Shown here: positions 1-8,860 of the stretch, piece by piece
Position numbering within the stretch: position 1 is the first letter of the stretch
Layout of the letters: each line of letters begins with the position of its first letter
Origin: Pseudoxanthomonas gei
GTDB taxonomy: Bacteria; Pseudomonadota; Gammaproteobacteria; Xanthomonadales; Xanthomonadaceae
Direction: 5' to 3'
Length of the DNA: 64,000 nt
Assembly: GCF_010119615.1 (NCBI RefSeq)
Contig: NZ_QOVG01000003.1
Location: 62,001 to 126,000 of the forward strand
Notes under the pieces: generated by a model
What the model was told of the DNA's origin: nothing
What the model saw: the letters and a program-made list of their open reading frames with translations, nothing else
Database searches by the model: none
Translations under genes and position numbers: made by a program

Positions 1-661
<661 letters not shown>

Positions 662-750
662 GGCGGTGCCTCGTGGAAAGACCGCCATTATCCCAGATAG
701 GAAGGAAGTGGATGTGTCGGCCCTACCGGCGGCACGTATCGCCGCCAGGA

Positions 751-1260
751 CTAGAGTTCGCCAAACCCTTCGTTGATGCAGTCGACGCGCGCCGGGTCGA
801 GGAACAAGAACTTCCCGGTCTTCAGATCCAGGCGGCGGGCCCAGGCGACATCGGCCAGGTAGGGCTCGTCAGCACCCTGTCGCACCACCGCAATCACCTT
901 GGCATCGTCGACCCTGTCCACCCGGCAACTGCCTGCCTGCCAGGAATACTCCTTGCCGGTCGTGGGATAGGGCTGCGCATCGGTGATGTGCCATTGCGCC
1001 AGCAGTCCGTCGTGACCCGCCAGTCGAGCCGCCGTGACATACCGCAATACCGGCTCCCGTCCGGGATCGGCAGCGGCATCGGCCAACAGGCCGATGGAGA
1101 AATCGCAGACGTGCGCCGGATCGGTCGAATCGCTGAGGCAGGCACCGCCGACGTCTCGCAAGCCTGCCGGATAAGGAGGCACGGTCTTGGCAACGAGCTC
1201 GACTGCCGCCGCGGCCGCGGGCAGCATCGCCAACGCCATCAGGGCGGCCAGGCACGGCAC
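751..1260 (-). CDS. small exported protein of unknown function
   Basis: 169 residues. The N-terminus is a clear Sec signal peptide (hydrophobic core [16 protein letters not shown], cleavage near residue 18). The mature part has about four cysteines that could form disulfides (in GACLSD, HVCDF, GSCRVD and VDCINE), which fits a periplasmic location. The start is GTG at 1260, with an AGGA ribosome-binding site at the end of the preceding nfeD-like gene and only three bases between stop and start, so translation is probably coupled to that gene. I do not recognise a family. Being last in the qmcA/nfeD unit may suggest an envelope role, but that is inference. Confidence 0.7.
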   Translation of the reverse strand: MPCLAALMALAMLPAAAAAVELVAKTVPPYPAGLRDVGGACLSDSTDPAHVCDFSIGLLADAAADPGREPVLRYVTAARLAGHDGLLAQWHITDAQPYPTTGKEYSWQAGSCRVDRVDDAKVIAVVRQGADEPYLADVAWARRLDLKTGKFLFLDPARVDCINEGFGEL

Positions 1261-1263
1261 GGC

Positions 1264-1695
1264 TCAGGCTTCCTGCACCTTCAAGGTCATGCCATTGACC
1301 GCGACCACGCGGACGGGAGTGCCGGCAGGCAGCTCGGGGCCTTCCACCTCCCAGAACGCATCGGCGATCTGAACGCGCCCGCGTCCATTGAGGATCGCCT
1401 GGTCCAGCTTGGCCACATGTCCGACCAGCGTGTTGGCGCGCTGGTTGAGGTGGGGGCGATCACTCTGCGGTTCGCTCCTGCGGAACCAGCGGCGGTAGAT
1501 CTGGATCGAAACGAAGCTGAGCAGGATGAACGCAGCGACCTGGGCAAGCAGCGGTATCCCGGGCACCAGCAACACCGCAACGAAAACCACCACCGCGGCG
1601 AACCCCATCCACAGCATGAAAGCGCCGGGCGCCATGGCCTCGGCGGCAAACAACAGCAGCGCGACGGCTGCCCACGAAACCACATCCCAACGCAT
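1264..1695 (-). CDS. NfeD family membrane protein
   Basis: 143 residues with two or three N-terminal membrane spans (VALLLFAAEAMAPGAFMLW, then a long hydrophobic stretch to about residue 65). A soluble C-terminal half of about 70 residues is typical of the NfeD OB-fold (LVGHVAKLDQAI, GRGRVQIADAFWEVEG, VRVVAVNGMTLKV). NfeD-like proteins are almost always encoded beside an SPFH protein and are thought to work with it in membrane microdomains. Here the SPFH gene lies 20 bases upstream. The length matches the short, protease-lacking YbbK-type NfeD class. Confidence 0.88.
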   Translation of the reverse strand: MRWDVVSWAAVALLLFAAEAMAPGAFMLWMGFAAVVVFVAVLLVPGIPLLAQVAAFILLSFVSIQIYRRWFRRSEPQSDRPHLNQRANTLVGHVAKLDQAILNGRGRVQIADAFWEVEGPELPAGTPVRVVAVNGMTLKVQEA

Positions 1696-1715
1696 GGCGT
1701 TCTCCTTGTGCCGGC

Positions 1716-2669
1716 TCAGCGCAACGCGGGCGGCTTGCTTGCGATCTTGGCCTGCTGCTTTTCCAGCGACTCCTTCGCAAGCTCGGCGATGCCGGCAATG
1801 GAGCCGATGATGCCGCTGGTTTCCATTGGCATCATCACGAACTTCGCATTGGGCGCGGTGGCCAGCTCACGGAAGGCCTCGACGTATTTCTGGGCCACGA
1901 AGTAGTTGATGGCCTGCACGTCACCCTGGGCGATCGCGTCGCTGACCATGCGGGTTGCCTTGGCCTCGGCCTCGGCCAGGCGCTCGCGTGCTTCGGCTTC
2001 GCGATAGGCGGCTTCGCGCTTGCCCTCGGCCTGCAGGATGGCGCCCTGCTTCTCGCCCTCGGCGCGCAGGATCTCGGACTGGCGCACGCCTTCCGCTTCC
2101 AGGATGGCGGCGCGCTTGTTCTGCTCGGCCATCTTCTGCTGCTGCATGGACTGGATCAGGTTCTGCGGCGGCTGGATGTCCTTGATCTCGATGCGGTTGA
2201 CCTTGACTCCCCACGGGCTGGTGGCGTGGTCGACCACGCCCAGCAGCTTGGCGTTGATGGTCTCGCGCTGGCTCAACGATTCATCCAGGTCCATCGAGCC
2301 GATCACGGTGCGGATGTTGGTCTGCACCAGGGCGATCATCGCCTGGTCCAGGTTGGAGACTTCATAGGCGGCCTTGGCCGCGTCAAGCACCTGGAAGAAG
2401 ACCACGCCGTCGACGCGCACCACCGCGTTGTCCTTGGTGATCACGTCCTGGGAGGGCACTTCGAACACTTGCTCCATCATGTTCACCTTGCGGCCGACGC
2501 CGTACATGATGGGCACCAGGAAATGCAGGCCGGGCGACATGGTGCTGGTGTACTTGCCGAAACGTTCGACCGTCCACTCGAAGCCCTGCGGCACCATGCG
2601 CACCGTCTTGAACAGCACGATGACGCCCGCGACCAGCAGTACGATGGCCAGAAAACCTGTTTCGAACAT
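1716..2669 (-). CDS. qmcA: SPFH/Band 7 membrane protein, QmcA/stomatin type
   Basis: 317 residues. One N-terminal membrane anchor (residues about 6-22) is followed by the SPFH domain (VPQGFEWTVERFGKY, then PGLHFLVPIM and VDGVVFFQVLDA). A long charged coiled coil rich in A, E, K and R follows (about 180-240; repeated ILEAEG/ILRAEGEKQG motifs), then a short hydrophobic tail. This order is standard for prokaryotic stomatins and E. coli QmcA. Such proteins oligomerise at the inner membrane and influence membrane proteases. It heads a three-gene unit with the NfeD partner and the exported protein. Confidence 0.92.
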   Translation of the reverse strand: MFETGFLAIVLLVAGVIVLFKTVRMVPQGFEWTVERFGKYTSTMSPGLHFLVPIMYGVGRKVNMMEQVFEVPSQDVITKDNAVVRVDGVVFFQVLDAAKAAYEVSNLDQAMIALVQTNIRTVIGSMDLDESLSQRETINAKLLGVVDHATSPWGVKVNRIEIKDIQPPQNLIQSMQQQKMAEQNKRAAILEAEGVRQSEILRAEGEKQGAILQAEGKREAAYREAEARERLAEAEAKATRMVSDAIAQGDVQAINYFVAQKYVEAFRELATAPNAKFVMMPMETSGIIGSIAGIAELAKESLEKQQAKIASKPPALR

Positions 2670-2855
2670 GTAATTCTCCCCTTGCCCTGATTAGATCGGG
2701 AGTATAGAACAAGCCCCGCGCGCACCAGGCCTCGCTTGCCGCGCAGGCACGGCCGCTCGTATGGTCGGCCCGTCACGCGCCTTCCCAGTACACAGGCATC
2801 AATGGCGGGTCGCCAACATGGTTGGCGTTTTACTGATCCTTTGATTCGCAAGGCG

Positions 2856-3536
2856 TCAGCGCCGCGACGCGTTCCCCTGCCATCGGTATTGGCCAGCGCC
2901 ACCGGGAAAAGCAGGCGAAGGCGGCGCCCGGCAATTGTCGCGCAGGAAGTTTTCCTCGGCGCCCTCTGCCTGGGCGATGCGCCTGGCTGTGGCAATGCCA
3001 AACGGCGACAGCGTAGCGAGGCTGGCGGCCAGCACTGGCGCCATCATCGGTGAAGGCAGCGCATGCAGCCTGAGAATGCAGGCGTGACATTGTCCGCCAA
3101 GCAGACGTAAGGTCAGGCGTCGCCAAAGGCGTTCGTCAACGCTGCGCGCCGTGCCCATGTCATCGCTGCCAGGCAGCGATTCGAGGAGGTGGTCCCACGC
3201 GAGGAAGTCGCTGTCCGGCAACAGGTAAAGTCGCCAGCAACAGCGGCTTTCCGAATCGAAGAAGGCAACGCTTTCGCGCAAGTCTTCGCTGTCCATTCCT
3301 GCCCGGGATTCAGCGCGCACCGCCTGCACCCATCCGGAAAGTTCGCTGCCCTGCCGCGGGTGGTACAGGCAGAGTACCGTCCCCAGTGCAGCAAGTTGCT
3401 GCACGCGGGGAAGTTCGCTGCTCGCGTTGCGCGGAACATCTGAATACGCTGGTCCGGTCCCGAAGCGCCCGCTGGCGTCAGCCTGCGCGGTGGCGAGCTG
3501 CGTTCGCGTTTTCAACGACTGGTCATGAGGGTTCAT
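2856..3536 (-). CDS. unknown protein of the Fur-controlled hemP unit, possibly hemin transport related
   Basis: 226 residues, no signal peptide or membrane span. A central region (LGTVLCLYHP, GWVQAVRAESR, SVAFFDSESRCCWRLYLLPDSDFLAWD) looks like a compact globular domain, and the C-terminal quarter is proline- and glycine-rich. It lies 121 bases behind hemP on the same strand with no terminator between them, so it probably belongs to the iron-regulated unit. In Xanthomonadaceae a protein in this position is often labelled hemin transport protein; that label rests on my recollection and on the context, not on a motif I can point to. The start at 3536 has no strong ribosome-binding site. Confidence 0.6.
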   Translation of the reverse strand: MNPHDQSLKTRTQLATAQADASGRFGTGPAYSDVPRNASSELPRVQQLAALGTVLCLYHPRQGSELSGWVQAVRAESRAGMDSEDLRESVAFFDSESRCCWRLYLLPDSDFLAWDHLLESLPGSDDMGTARSVDERLWRRLTLRLLGGQCHACILRLHALPSPMMAPVLAASLATLSPFGIATARRIAQAEGAEENFLRDNCRAPPSPAFPGGAGQYRWQGNASRR

Positions 3537-3657
3537 CGGTCCGACGGGCCTGATCGAGGGAAAAAACCCGTTGAGCTGGCGACGTGCGGCTGGCGCTCGG
3601 GAAAAACATGGTCATGCGGCTATGCAACACCATCCGCCGCTGTGGGCGTCGGCGCTG

Positions 3658-3858
3658 CTATTTGGTGAGGATCAGCTTGTCGTTGCTGGTATGGCGCAGG
3701 CGATATACCCGATCTCCGTGGCTGATCAGGATTTCGCGCCGCCCATTGAGCAGCTCTTCGCTGCTCACGGCTTTTTCCATGAGAACCGGCTGGGTGGCGG
3801 TACGCGGTTGGATGGCCGGCGTTTCGGGACCTGATCTGACCATTGACTGGGCGCTCAT
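3658..3858 (-). CDS. hemP: hemin uptake protein HemP
   Basis: 66 residues. The C-terminal half (LLNGRREILISHGDRVYRLR, then KLILTK at the end) matches the short HemP family signature of a G-R-x-x-x-I-x-H-x-x-x-x-Y-x-L-R core and a KLILTK-like tail. HemP is a small cytoplasmic factor needed for normal expression of heme-uptake receptors in several proteobacteria. The first 25 residues are low-complexity, as in other members. A Fur-type palindrome sits 29 bases upstream of the ATG at 3858, so the gene should be repressed by iron. Confidence 0.88.
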   Translation of the reverse strand: MSAQSMVRSGPETPAIQPRTATQPVLMEKAVSSEELLNGRREILISHGDRVYRLRHTSNDKLILTK

Positions 3859-3886
3859 CTGGATAGCTCCTCGAGTGAGTCTCAGA

Positions 3887-3901
3887 TGATAACCATTCTC
3901 A
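3887..3901. promoter_or_regulatory. Fur box upstream of hemP
   Basis: TGATAAC-C-ATTCTCA is a 7-1-7 inverted repeat that matches the Fur 7-1-7 consensus (TGATAAT-n-ATTATCA) at 13 of 14 arm positions up to one mismatch per arm. It lies between hemP (minus strand, start 3858) and the 3' end of the aldo/keto reductase gene, in the right place to block hemP transcription when Fe(II)-Fur is bound. Confidence 0.82.
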
Positions 3902-3925
3902 TTAATCGGTCAATAGTCCGGCCTT

Positions 3926-4900
3926 CTATTCCGCGGTGATCGCTTCCAGGCGGTTCCATACCGCCTCGTCATGACGATCAACCAACTCCAGCGCACCCAG
4001 GTTCTCCAGCAGTTGCGAAGTATGGCTGGCGCCCAGCATCACCGTGGAAACGTGCGGATTGCGCAGGCACCAGGCAATGGCCAGCTGCGAAGGCTTCTCG
4101 CCAAGCTCCACTGCCAGGGCGGTAAAACGGCGTGCGCGATCCAGCCTCCGGCTCGCTTCATCGCCGATCACCATCCGTTGCAGCCAAGCATTGTCCTTGT
4201 GCCCCAGTCGCGATTCCGCTGCCACGCCGTCGTTGTACTTGCCAGTCAGCAGGCCGGAGGCCAGCGGCGACCAGATGGTGGTGCCCAGGCCCAGCTCGGA
4301 ATACAGCGGCGCGTATTCCAGCTCGACGCGCTGGCGATGCAGCAGGTTGTATTGCGTCTGCTCCATGCTGGGCCCATGCAAGTGATGCGCACGGGCGATG
4401 CGCGCCGCTTCCCGGATCTGCGTTGCAGACCATTCGGAGGTGCCCCAATAAAGCACCTTGCCCTGGCGGATCAAGGCATCCATCGCGCCCACCGTTTCCT
4501 CTATTGGCGTATCCAGGTCGGGTCGATGGCAGAAGTACAGATCAAGATGGTCCACGCGCAGACGCCGAAGCGCGGCGTGGCAGGCCTCGGCGACGTGCTT
4601 GCGGGAAAGCCCGCGCTGGGTGGGGCCGGGATTGTCCACCGCGCCAAAAAAAACCTTGCTGGACACGCAGTACCCGTCACGCGGCAGGCGAAGGTCTGCG
4701 ATCACGTCGCCCATGACCTTCTCGGCCTCCCCTTTTGCGTACACCTCGGCGTTGTCGAAGAAGTTGATGCCGTTGTCATAGGCAGCGGCGATCAGGTTGC
4801 GTGCCTCATCGCGGCCGATCTGGCCGCCGAAAGTGACCCAGGCACCGAACGAGAGTGCGGAAAGTTGTAGGCCCGAGGAGCCTAGGCGTCGATATTGCAT
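3926..4900 (-). CDS. aldo/keto reductase (voltage-gated potassium channel beta-subunit / YghZ type)
   Basis: 324 residues, a full-length TIM-barrel NADPH-dependent oxidoreductase. The catalytic tetrad is visible: D49, Y54 (FDNAEVYAKGEAE), K82 (CVSSKVF) and H125 (LYFCHRPD). IWSPLASGLLTGKYN and the WGTSEW motif place it with the Kv-beta/YghZ branch, which reduces aldehydes such as methylglyoxal. The substrate here cannot be read from sequence. It is transcribed away from the manganese-riboswitch gene and ends 25 bases from the Fur box; no operon partner is evident. Confidence 0.9.
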   Translation of the reverse strand: MQYRRLGSSGLQLSALSFGAWVTFGGQIGRDEARNLIAAAYDNGINFFDNAEVYAKGEAEKVMGDVIADLRLPRDGYCVSSKVFFGAVDNPGPTQRGLSRKHVAEACHAALRRLRVDHLDLYFCHRPDLDTPIEETVGAMDALIRQGKVLYWGTSEWSATQIREAARIARAHHLHGPSMEQTQYNLLHRQRVELEYAPLYSELGLGTTIWSPLASGLLTGKYNDGVAAESRLGHKDNAWLQRMVIGDEASRRLDRARRFTALAVELGEKPSQLAIAWCLRNPHVSTVMLGASHTSQLLENLGALELVDRHDEAVWNRLEAITAE

Positions 4901-4963
4901 GGGTTTCGCTCCCGCGATGCTGCCGTAATGGGAGGAGTTTACCCATGCCCGGCACGCGGCCTG

Positions 4964-4969
4964 TACAAT
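4964..4969 (+). promoter_or_regulatory. -10 box driving the mneA riboswitch transcript
   Basis: TACAAT, placed so that transcription would start near 4976, right at the beginning of the conserved riboswitch sequence. I see no good -35 hexamer at the usual spacing; a TTTACC lies about 20 bases upstream. Confidence 0.5.
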
Positions 4970-4977
4970 TCCCGCAC

Positions 4978-5135
4978 CCCACCTCCGGGGAGTAGCCCAC
5001 CCGCCCAGCGCGGGATCTGCGCATCAACATACTTGGCGAGCACGCCATGGTGCGCAGGACCGAAGCCCAGGCTTTCGTCAGGCAAGACCGCAGGCAGGCG
5101 TTGCGCATCACCCGGGCCGGGCTGCGTGGCGTTTG
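4978..5135 (+). ncRNA. yybP-ykoY manganese riboswitch
   Basis: The leader of mneA carries the hallmark blocks of this class in order: GGGGAGTAGC near 4987-4996, then CATCAACATACTTGG at 5022-5036, then a paired region with CAGGACCGAAGCCCAGGC around 5055-5072, then GGCAAGACCGC at 5081-5091 and a closing CCCGGGCCGGGCT at 5111-5123. The class binds Mn2+ and turns on export genes. The downstream gene encodes the Mn exporter family most often found under it. The exact ends are approximate. The remaining 40 bases to the ATG can form the expression platform. Confidence 0.9.
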
Positions 5136-5175
5136 CCTTCGCGTCCTTTGCGAATGCCCGGCTCCGGAGTTGAAG

Positions 5176-5745
5176 ATGATTTCCCTGCATGCCCTGCTGG
5201 TTTCCACCGGCACCGTTGCGCTCGCCGAAATCGGCGACAAGACCCAGTTGCTCGCCTTGTTGCTGGCCGCCCGCTTCCGCAAACCCTGGCCTATTGCCTG
5301 GGGCATCCTGACGGCAACGCTGGTCAATCACGCCATCTCGGCCTGGTTCGGAGCGGAGATCTCGGAATGGCTCTCACCTGAAGTCCTGCGCTGGGTGGTC
5401 GCCGGCAGCTTCCTCGCCGTAGCGCTGTGGACCCTGAAGCCGGACACCCTGGATGAAAACGAGAAACTTCCGGCGCATGGCGCGTTCATCGCCACGACCA
5501 TTGCATTCTTCCTGGCCGAAATAGGCGACAAGACCCAGGTAGCCACGGTGCTGCTGGCCGCCAAGTACACCCCGCTGTGGCAGGTCATCACCGGCACCAC
5601 CCTGGGCATGCTGATCGCCAACCTGCCGGTGGTCTGGCTGGGACACCGCTTCGCCGACCGCCTGCCGCTGAAACTGGCCCGCACCGTGGCGGCGGTGGTG
5701 TTCCTGGCGCTGGCCGCATGGGTTGCGATGTACGGAATCGGCTGA
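5176..5745 (+). CDS. mneA: manganese exporter, UPF0016/GDT1 family
   Basis: 189 residues and six predicted membrane helices arranged as two homologous halves. Each half carries the family's metal-binding E-x-G-D-K-T motif (AEIGDKTQ at residues 17-24 and 114-121). MneA/GDT1 proteins export Mn2+ across the inner membrane. The ATG at 5176 was chosen because the longer upstream frame runs back through the riboswitch. Expression should rise with intracellular manganese. Confidence 0.93.
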   Translation: MISLHALLVSTGTVALAEIGDKTQLLALLLAARFRKPWPIAWGILTATLVNHAISAWFGAEISEWLSPEVLRWVVAGSFLAVALWTLKPDTLDENEKLPAHGAFIATTIAFFLAEIGDKTQVATVLLAAKYTPLWQVITGTTLGMLIANLPVVWLGHRFADRLPLKLARTVAAVVFLALAAWVAMYGIG

Positions 5746-5828
5746 GTCAAGGCTTTATTTGCCTTGCCGCGACCCCTGCCCTGCTCTAGTCTGCTTCGAT
5801 TCTGAGAACCGCGCGACAGGGGCTGCAC

Positions 5829-7154
5829 ATGCTGGAAGGTTTGGGGCGAATCGGATTCGGGTTGTTCGGGCTGGCGGTGCTGATTGGCATCGTCTTCCTG
5901 TTTTCCAACAACAAGAAGGCCGTTGACTGGAAGCTGGTCGCCACCGGCGTGGTCCTGCAGATAGGTTTTGCCGCACTGGTGCTGCTGGTGCCGGGAGGAC
6001 GTGAAGTGTTCGACTGGCTGGGCCAGGTTTTCGTCAAGATCCTGAGTTTCGTCAATGCCGGCTCCAGCTTCATCTTCGGCAGCATGATGGACGTCAAGAC
6101 CTACGGCTTCATCTTCGCCTTCCAGGTGTTGCCCACCATCATCTTCTTCGCAGCATTGATGGGCGTGCTGTACCACCTGAATGTAATGCAGGCCGTGGTG
6201 CGCGCCATGACCTGGGCGATCACCAAGGTCATGCGCGTGTCCGGCGCGGAAACGACCAGCGTCTGCGCCAGCGTGTTCATCGGCCAGACCGAGGCACCGC
6301 TGACGGTGCGTCCCTACATTCCGAAGATGACCGAGTCGGAACTGCTGACGATGATGATCGGCGGCATGGCCCACATCGCCGGCGGCGTGCTGGCTGCCTA
6401 CGTGGGCATGCTGGGCGGCGGCGATCCGGCGCAGCAGGCGTTCTACGCCAAGCACCTGCTCGCCGCTTCCATCATGGCGGCGCCGGCCACCCTGGTGGTG
6501 GCCAAGCTGCTGATCCCGGAAACCGGAACCCCGCTCACCCGCGGCACGGTGAAGATGGAAGTGGAGAAGACTTCGAGCAACGTCATTGATGCGGCCGCCG
6601 CCGGTGCCGGCGACGGCCTGCGACTCGCGCTGAACATCGGCGCCATGCTGCTGGCCTTCATCGCGTTGATAGCGCTGGTCAACTGGCCGCTGACCTGGGT
6701 GGGCGAAGTCACCGGCCTGCAGGCAATGCTGGGCAAGCCGACCGACCTGGCCACGATCTTCGGCTACGTGCTGGCGCCGATCGCCTGGGTGATCGGCGTG
6801 CCGTGGCAGGACGCGACCACGGTGGGTTCGCTGATCGGGCAGAAGATCGTGCTCAATGAGTTCGTCGCCTATCTGCAGCTCGCCGAGATCGTCAACGGCA
6901 AGGTTCCGGGCACCGTGCTGTCCGACCAGGGCCGGCTCATCGCCACTTATGCCCTGTGTGGATTTGCCAATTTCAGTTCCATCGCCATCCAGATCGGTGG
7001 CATCGGGGGCCTGGCGCCGGAACGTCGCTCCGACCTGGCGCGATTCGGCCTGCGTGCGGTGCTGGGCGGCACCATCGCCACGCTGATGACCGCGACCATC
7101 GCCGGCGTCCTGACCTCGTTCGATCCAGGCGCCGCCTTGCAGGCAGGCATGTGA
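5829..7154 (+). CDS. concentrative nucleoside transporter (CNT/NupC family)
   Basis: 441 residues with roughly ten hydrophobic helices. The CNT substrate-site motif GQTEAPL is at residues 152-158 and MVAxVL-like gate regions follow (IGGMAHIAGGVLAAYVGML). The C-terminal region (LCGFANFSSIAIQIGGIGGLAPERR) is also characteristic. The family couples nucleoside uptake to H+ or Na+. The stop overlaps the GTG start of a PfkB-family kinase by four bases, so imported nucleosides (or ribose from them) may be phosphorylated at once. No clear promoter is seen in the 83-base gap after mneA. Confidence 0.93.
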   Translation: MLEGLGRIGFGLFGLAVLIGIVFLFSNNKKAVDWKLVATGVVLQIGFAALVLLVPGGREVFDWLGQVFVKILSFVNAGSSFIFGSMMDVKTYGFIFAFQVLPTIIFFAALMGVLYHLNVMQAVVRAMTWAITKVMRVSGAETTSVCASVFIGQTEAPLTVRPYIPKMTESELLTMMIGGMAHIAGGVLAAYVGMLGGGDPAQQAFYAKHLLAASIMAAPATLVVAKLLIPETGTPLTRGTVKMEVEKTSSNVIDAAAAGAGDGLRLALNIGAMLLAFIALIALVNWPLTWVGEVTGLQAMLGKPTDLATIFGYVLAPIAWVIGVPWQDATTVGSLIGQKIVLNEFVAYLQLAEIVNGKVPGTVLSDQGRLIATYALCGFANFSSIAIQIGGIGGLAPERRSDLARFGLRAVLGGTIATLMTATIAGVLTSFDPGAALQAGM

Positions 7155-8125
7155 GCCGGGTCGTAGTCGCGGGTTCGTTCAACGTCGACCATGTCTGGCA
7201 ATGCGAGGCGTTGCCGGCCCCGGGAGCCACCATCGCAGGCAGCTATGCCAGCGGACCGGGCGGCAAGGGCTTCAACCAGGCCATCGCTGCCGCGCGTGCG
7301 GGTGCAGGCACCGCTTTTATTTGCGCATTGGGCGACGACCTGGGCGGCGTGCTGGCACGCTCGCTGGCGGCTGCCGACGGCATCGACCTGCGCGACCTGG
7401 TTTCGGGCCTGCCCACCGGCACCGCCGGCATCTACGTCGACACGCGCGGACGCAACACCATTGTCATCGGTGCGGGCGCCAATGCATCACTGACTCCGGA
7501 TTTCATCGCCTTGCAGGGCGAACTCCTCGCCGCCGCCGGCGCGGTGCTGGTGCAGCTGGAATCGCCGATCGAAAGCATGCTCGCCACGCTGAAGGCGGCC
7601 CGCGACGCCCGTGTCATCACCTTGCTCAACCCGGCCCCCGCCAATGCGCCCACCAGCACCGAGCTGCTGGCACTCGCTGACATCCTCACCCCCAACGAGA
7701 CCGAATTCGCCAACCTGGTCGGCCGCCACATCGGCGAGAAGATCGAGGCTGATGACGTTGGCATCACCGACGGCGCCAGCCTGCATGCCCTGTGTCGCGA
7801 GTTGCTGGCCCATGGCACCGTGGTGGTGACCCTGGGTTCGGGAGGCGTGTATGTCTCCCACGCCGACAATTCATTGCGTGACGATGCCAAGCCTTATTAC
7901 CGCGTCGCCGCCGAAGCGGCCGAGGCCATCGACACCACCGGCGCCGGCGACGCGTTCAACGGCGCGCTCGCCGCATCGCTGGCCAGCCAAGTGGCAATGC
8001 CGTTTATCGAGCACGTGCGCTTCGCCAACCGCTATGCGGCGTTGTCGACAGAGCACGCAGGGGCGGCACTGTCCATGCCGCGCCACGCCGATGTGCTGGC
8101 TCGCTTTGGTGATGCAATCGCCTAG
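7151..8125 (+). CDS. PfkB-family carbohydrate/nucleoside kinase (ribokinase-like)
   Basis: 324 residues. The N-terminal substrate motif GPGGKGFNQA (residues 36-45), the PNETEF motif (about 178) and the ATP/catalytic motif DTTGAGDAFNG (residues 261-271; catalytic base D267) are all intact. The overall match is closest to ribokinases, but translational coupling to a nucleoside transporter makes a purine- or pyrimidine-nucleoside kinase equally possible. The start is GTG at 7151, overlapping the transporter stop (GTGA). Confidence 0.88.
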   Translation: MSRVVVAGSFNVDHVWQCEALPAPGATIAGSYASGPGGKGFNQAIAAARAGAGTAFICALGDDLGGVLARSLAAADGIDLRDLVSGLPTGTAGIYVDTRGRNTIVIGAGANASLTPDFIALQGELLAAAGAVLVQLESPIESMLATLKAARDARVITLLNPAPANAPTSTELLALADILTPNETEFANLVGRHIGEKIEADDVGITDGASLHALCRELLAHGTVVVTLGSGGVYVSHADNSLRDDAKPYYRVAAEAAEAIDTTGAGDAFNGALAASLASQVAMPFIEHVRFANRYAALSTEHAGAALSMPRHADVLARFGDAIA

Positions 8126-8311
8126 AACGAGCGCCTTGCAACCGCCTGGTCGCTGGAGTGTGCCTGTGCTCTCGTCGAACGCCACAGCCGTCCGAAGCCG
8201 ATCCTGGCCCTGACCACGGCCAACGCCACACCTTGCCCCCGCCGGGCAAGTGGCGGCATCGAAACCCACGGCGGCCGGCGGGCGCGCGATGCAGCCGATA
8301 GAATGCCGCCC

Positions 8312-8860
8312 ATGCAGCGCCGCCACTTCCTGAAGATCAGCGCCTGGAGCGCCGCCACGCTGGCCGTGGCAGGCGGTGCCGGCGGTGCGTCGTGGATCAA
8401 CGGCGCACAAGCGCCCATTCCTGGCTTCGACTCGTTCGCGCAGGCGCGCGGTTGGCTGTCGGGCTTGCAGGAAAATGCCGCTGCACGTTCGCTGACCGAT
8501 TGGTCGCTGGCCCAGGTGCTTGAGCACTGCGCGCAGAGTGTCGAATTCTCAATGGACGGCTTCCCGCTACCCCGGTCGCCGCTGTTCCAGGACACTGCCG
8601 GCAGGCTCGCCTTCGCCGCATTCAACCGCCGCGGCTCCATGCAGCACGGCTTGACCGACGCCATCCCCGGCGCGCCGACTCTGATTGCCACTGACCTGGG
8701 CGCCGCAGCAACGCGGCGGCTGGCTGCCTTCGATGCTTTCGAGGCGAATGCGTCAACGCTGCGTCCGCATTTCGCCTACGGCGAACTGGACAAGGCGCAG
8801 TACGCGCGAGCGCACCTGTTGCACCTGGCCAACCATGCCCAGCGCATCGACCTCGGCTGA
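8312..8860 (+). CDS. Tat-exported DUF1569-type protein
   Basis: 182 residues from the ATG at 8312. The N-terminus is a twin-arginine signal (MQRRHFLKISAWS followed by an alanine-rich core, to about residue 30), so the protein should be exported folded. The mature part (SLAQVLEHCAQSVEFSMDGF, near the end ARAHLLHLANHAQRIDL) fits the DinB-like four-helix DUF1569 family, whose reaction is unknown. A TAGAAT -10-like box at 8299-8304 places the transcription start at or next to the ATG, favouring this start over the ATG nine bases earlier. The 3' end overlaps dusB by 26 bases. Confidence 0.72.
   Translation: MQRRHFLKISAWSAATLAVAGGAGGASWINGAQAPIPGFDSFAQARGWLSGLQENAAARSLTDWSLAQVLEHCAQSVEFSMDGFPLPRSPLFQDTAGRLAFAAFNRRGSMQHGLTDAIPGAPTLIATDLGAAATRRLAAFDAFEANASTLRPHFAYGELDKAQYARAHLLHLANHAQRIDLG

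Noticed and set aside
8685-8834. A longer dusB starting at 8685
   Set aside because: The extra 50 codons are the DUF1569 gene read in another frame; the ATG at 8835 fits the DusB N-terminus.
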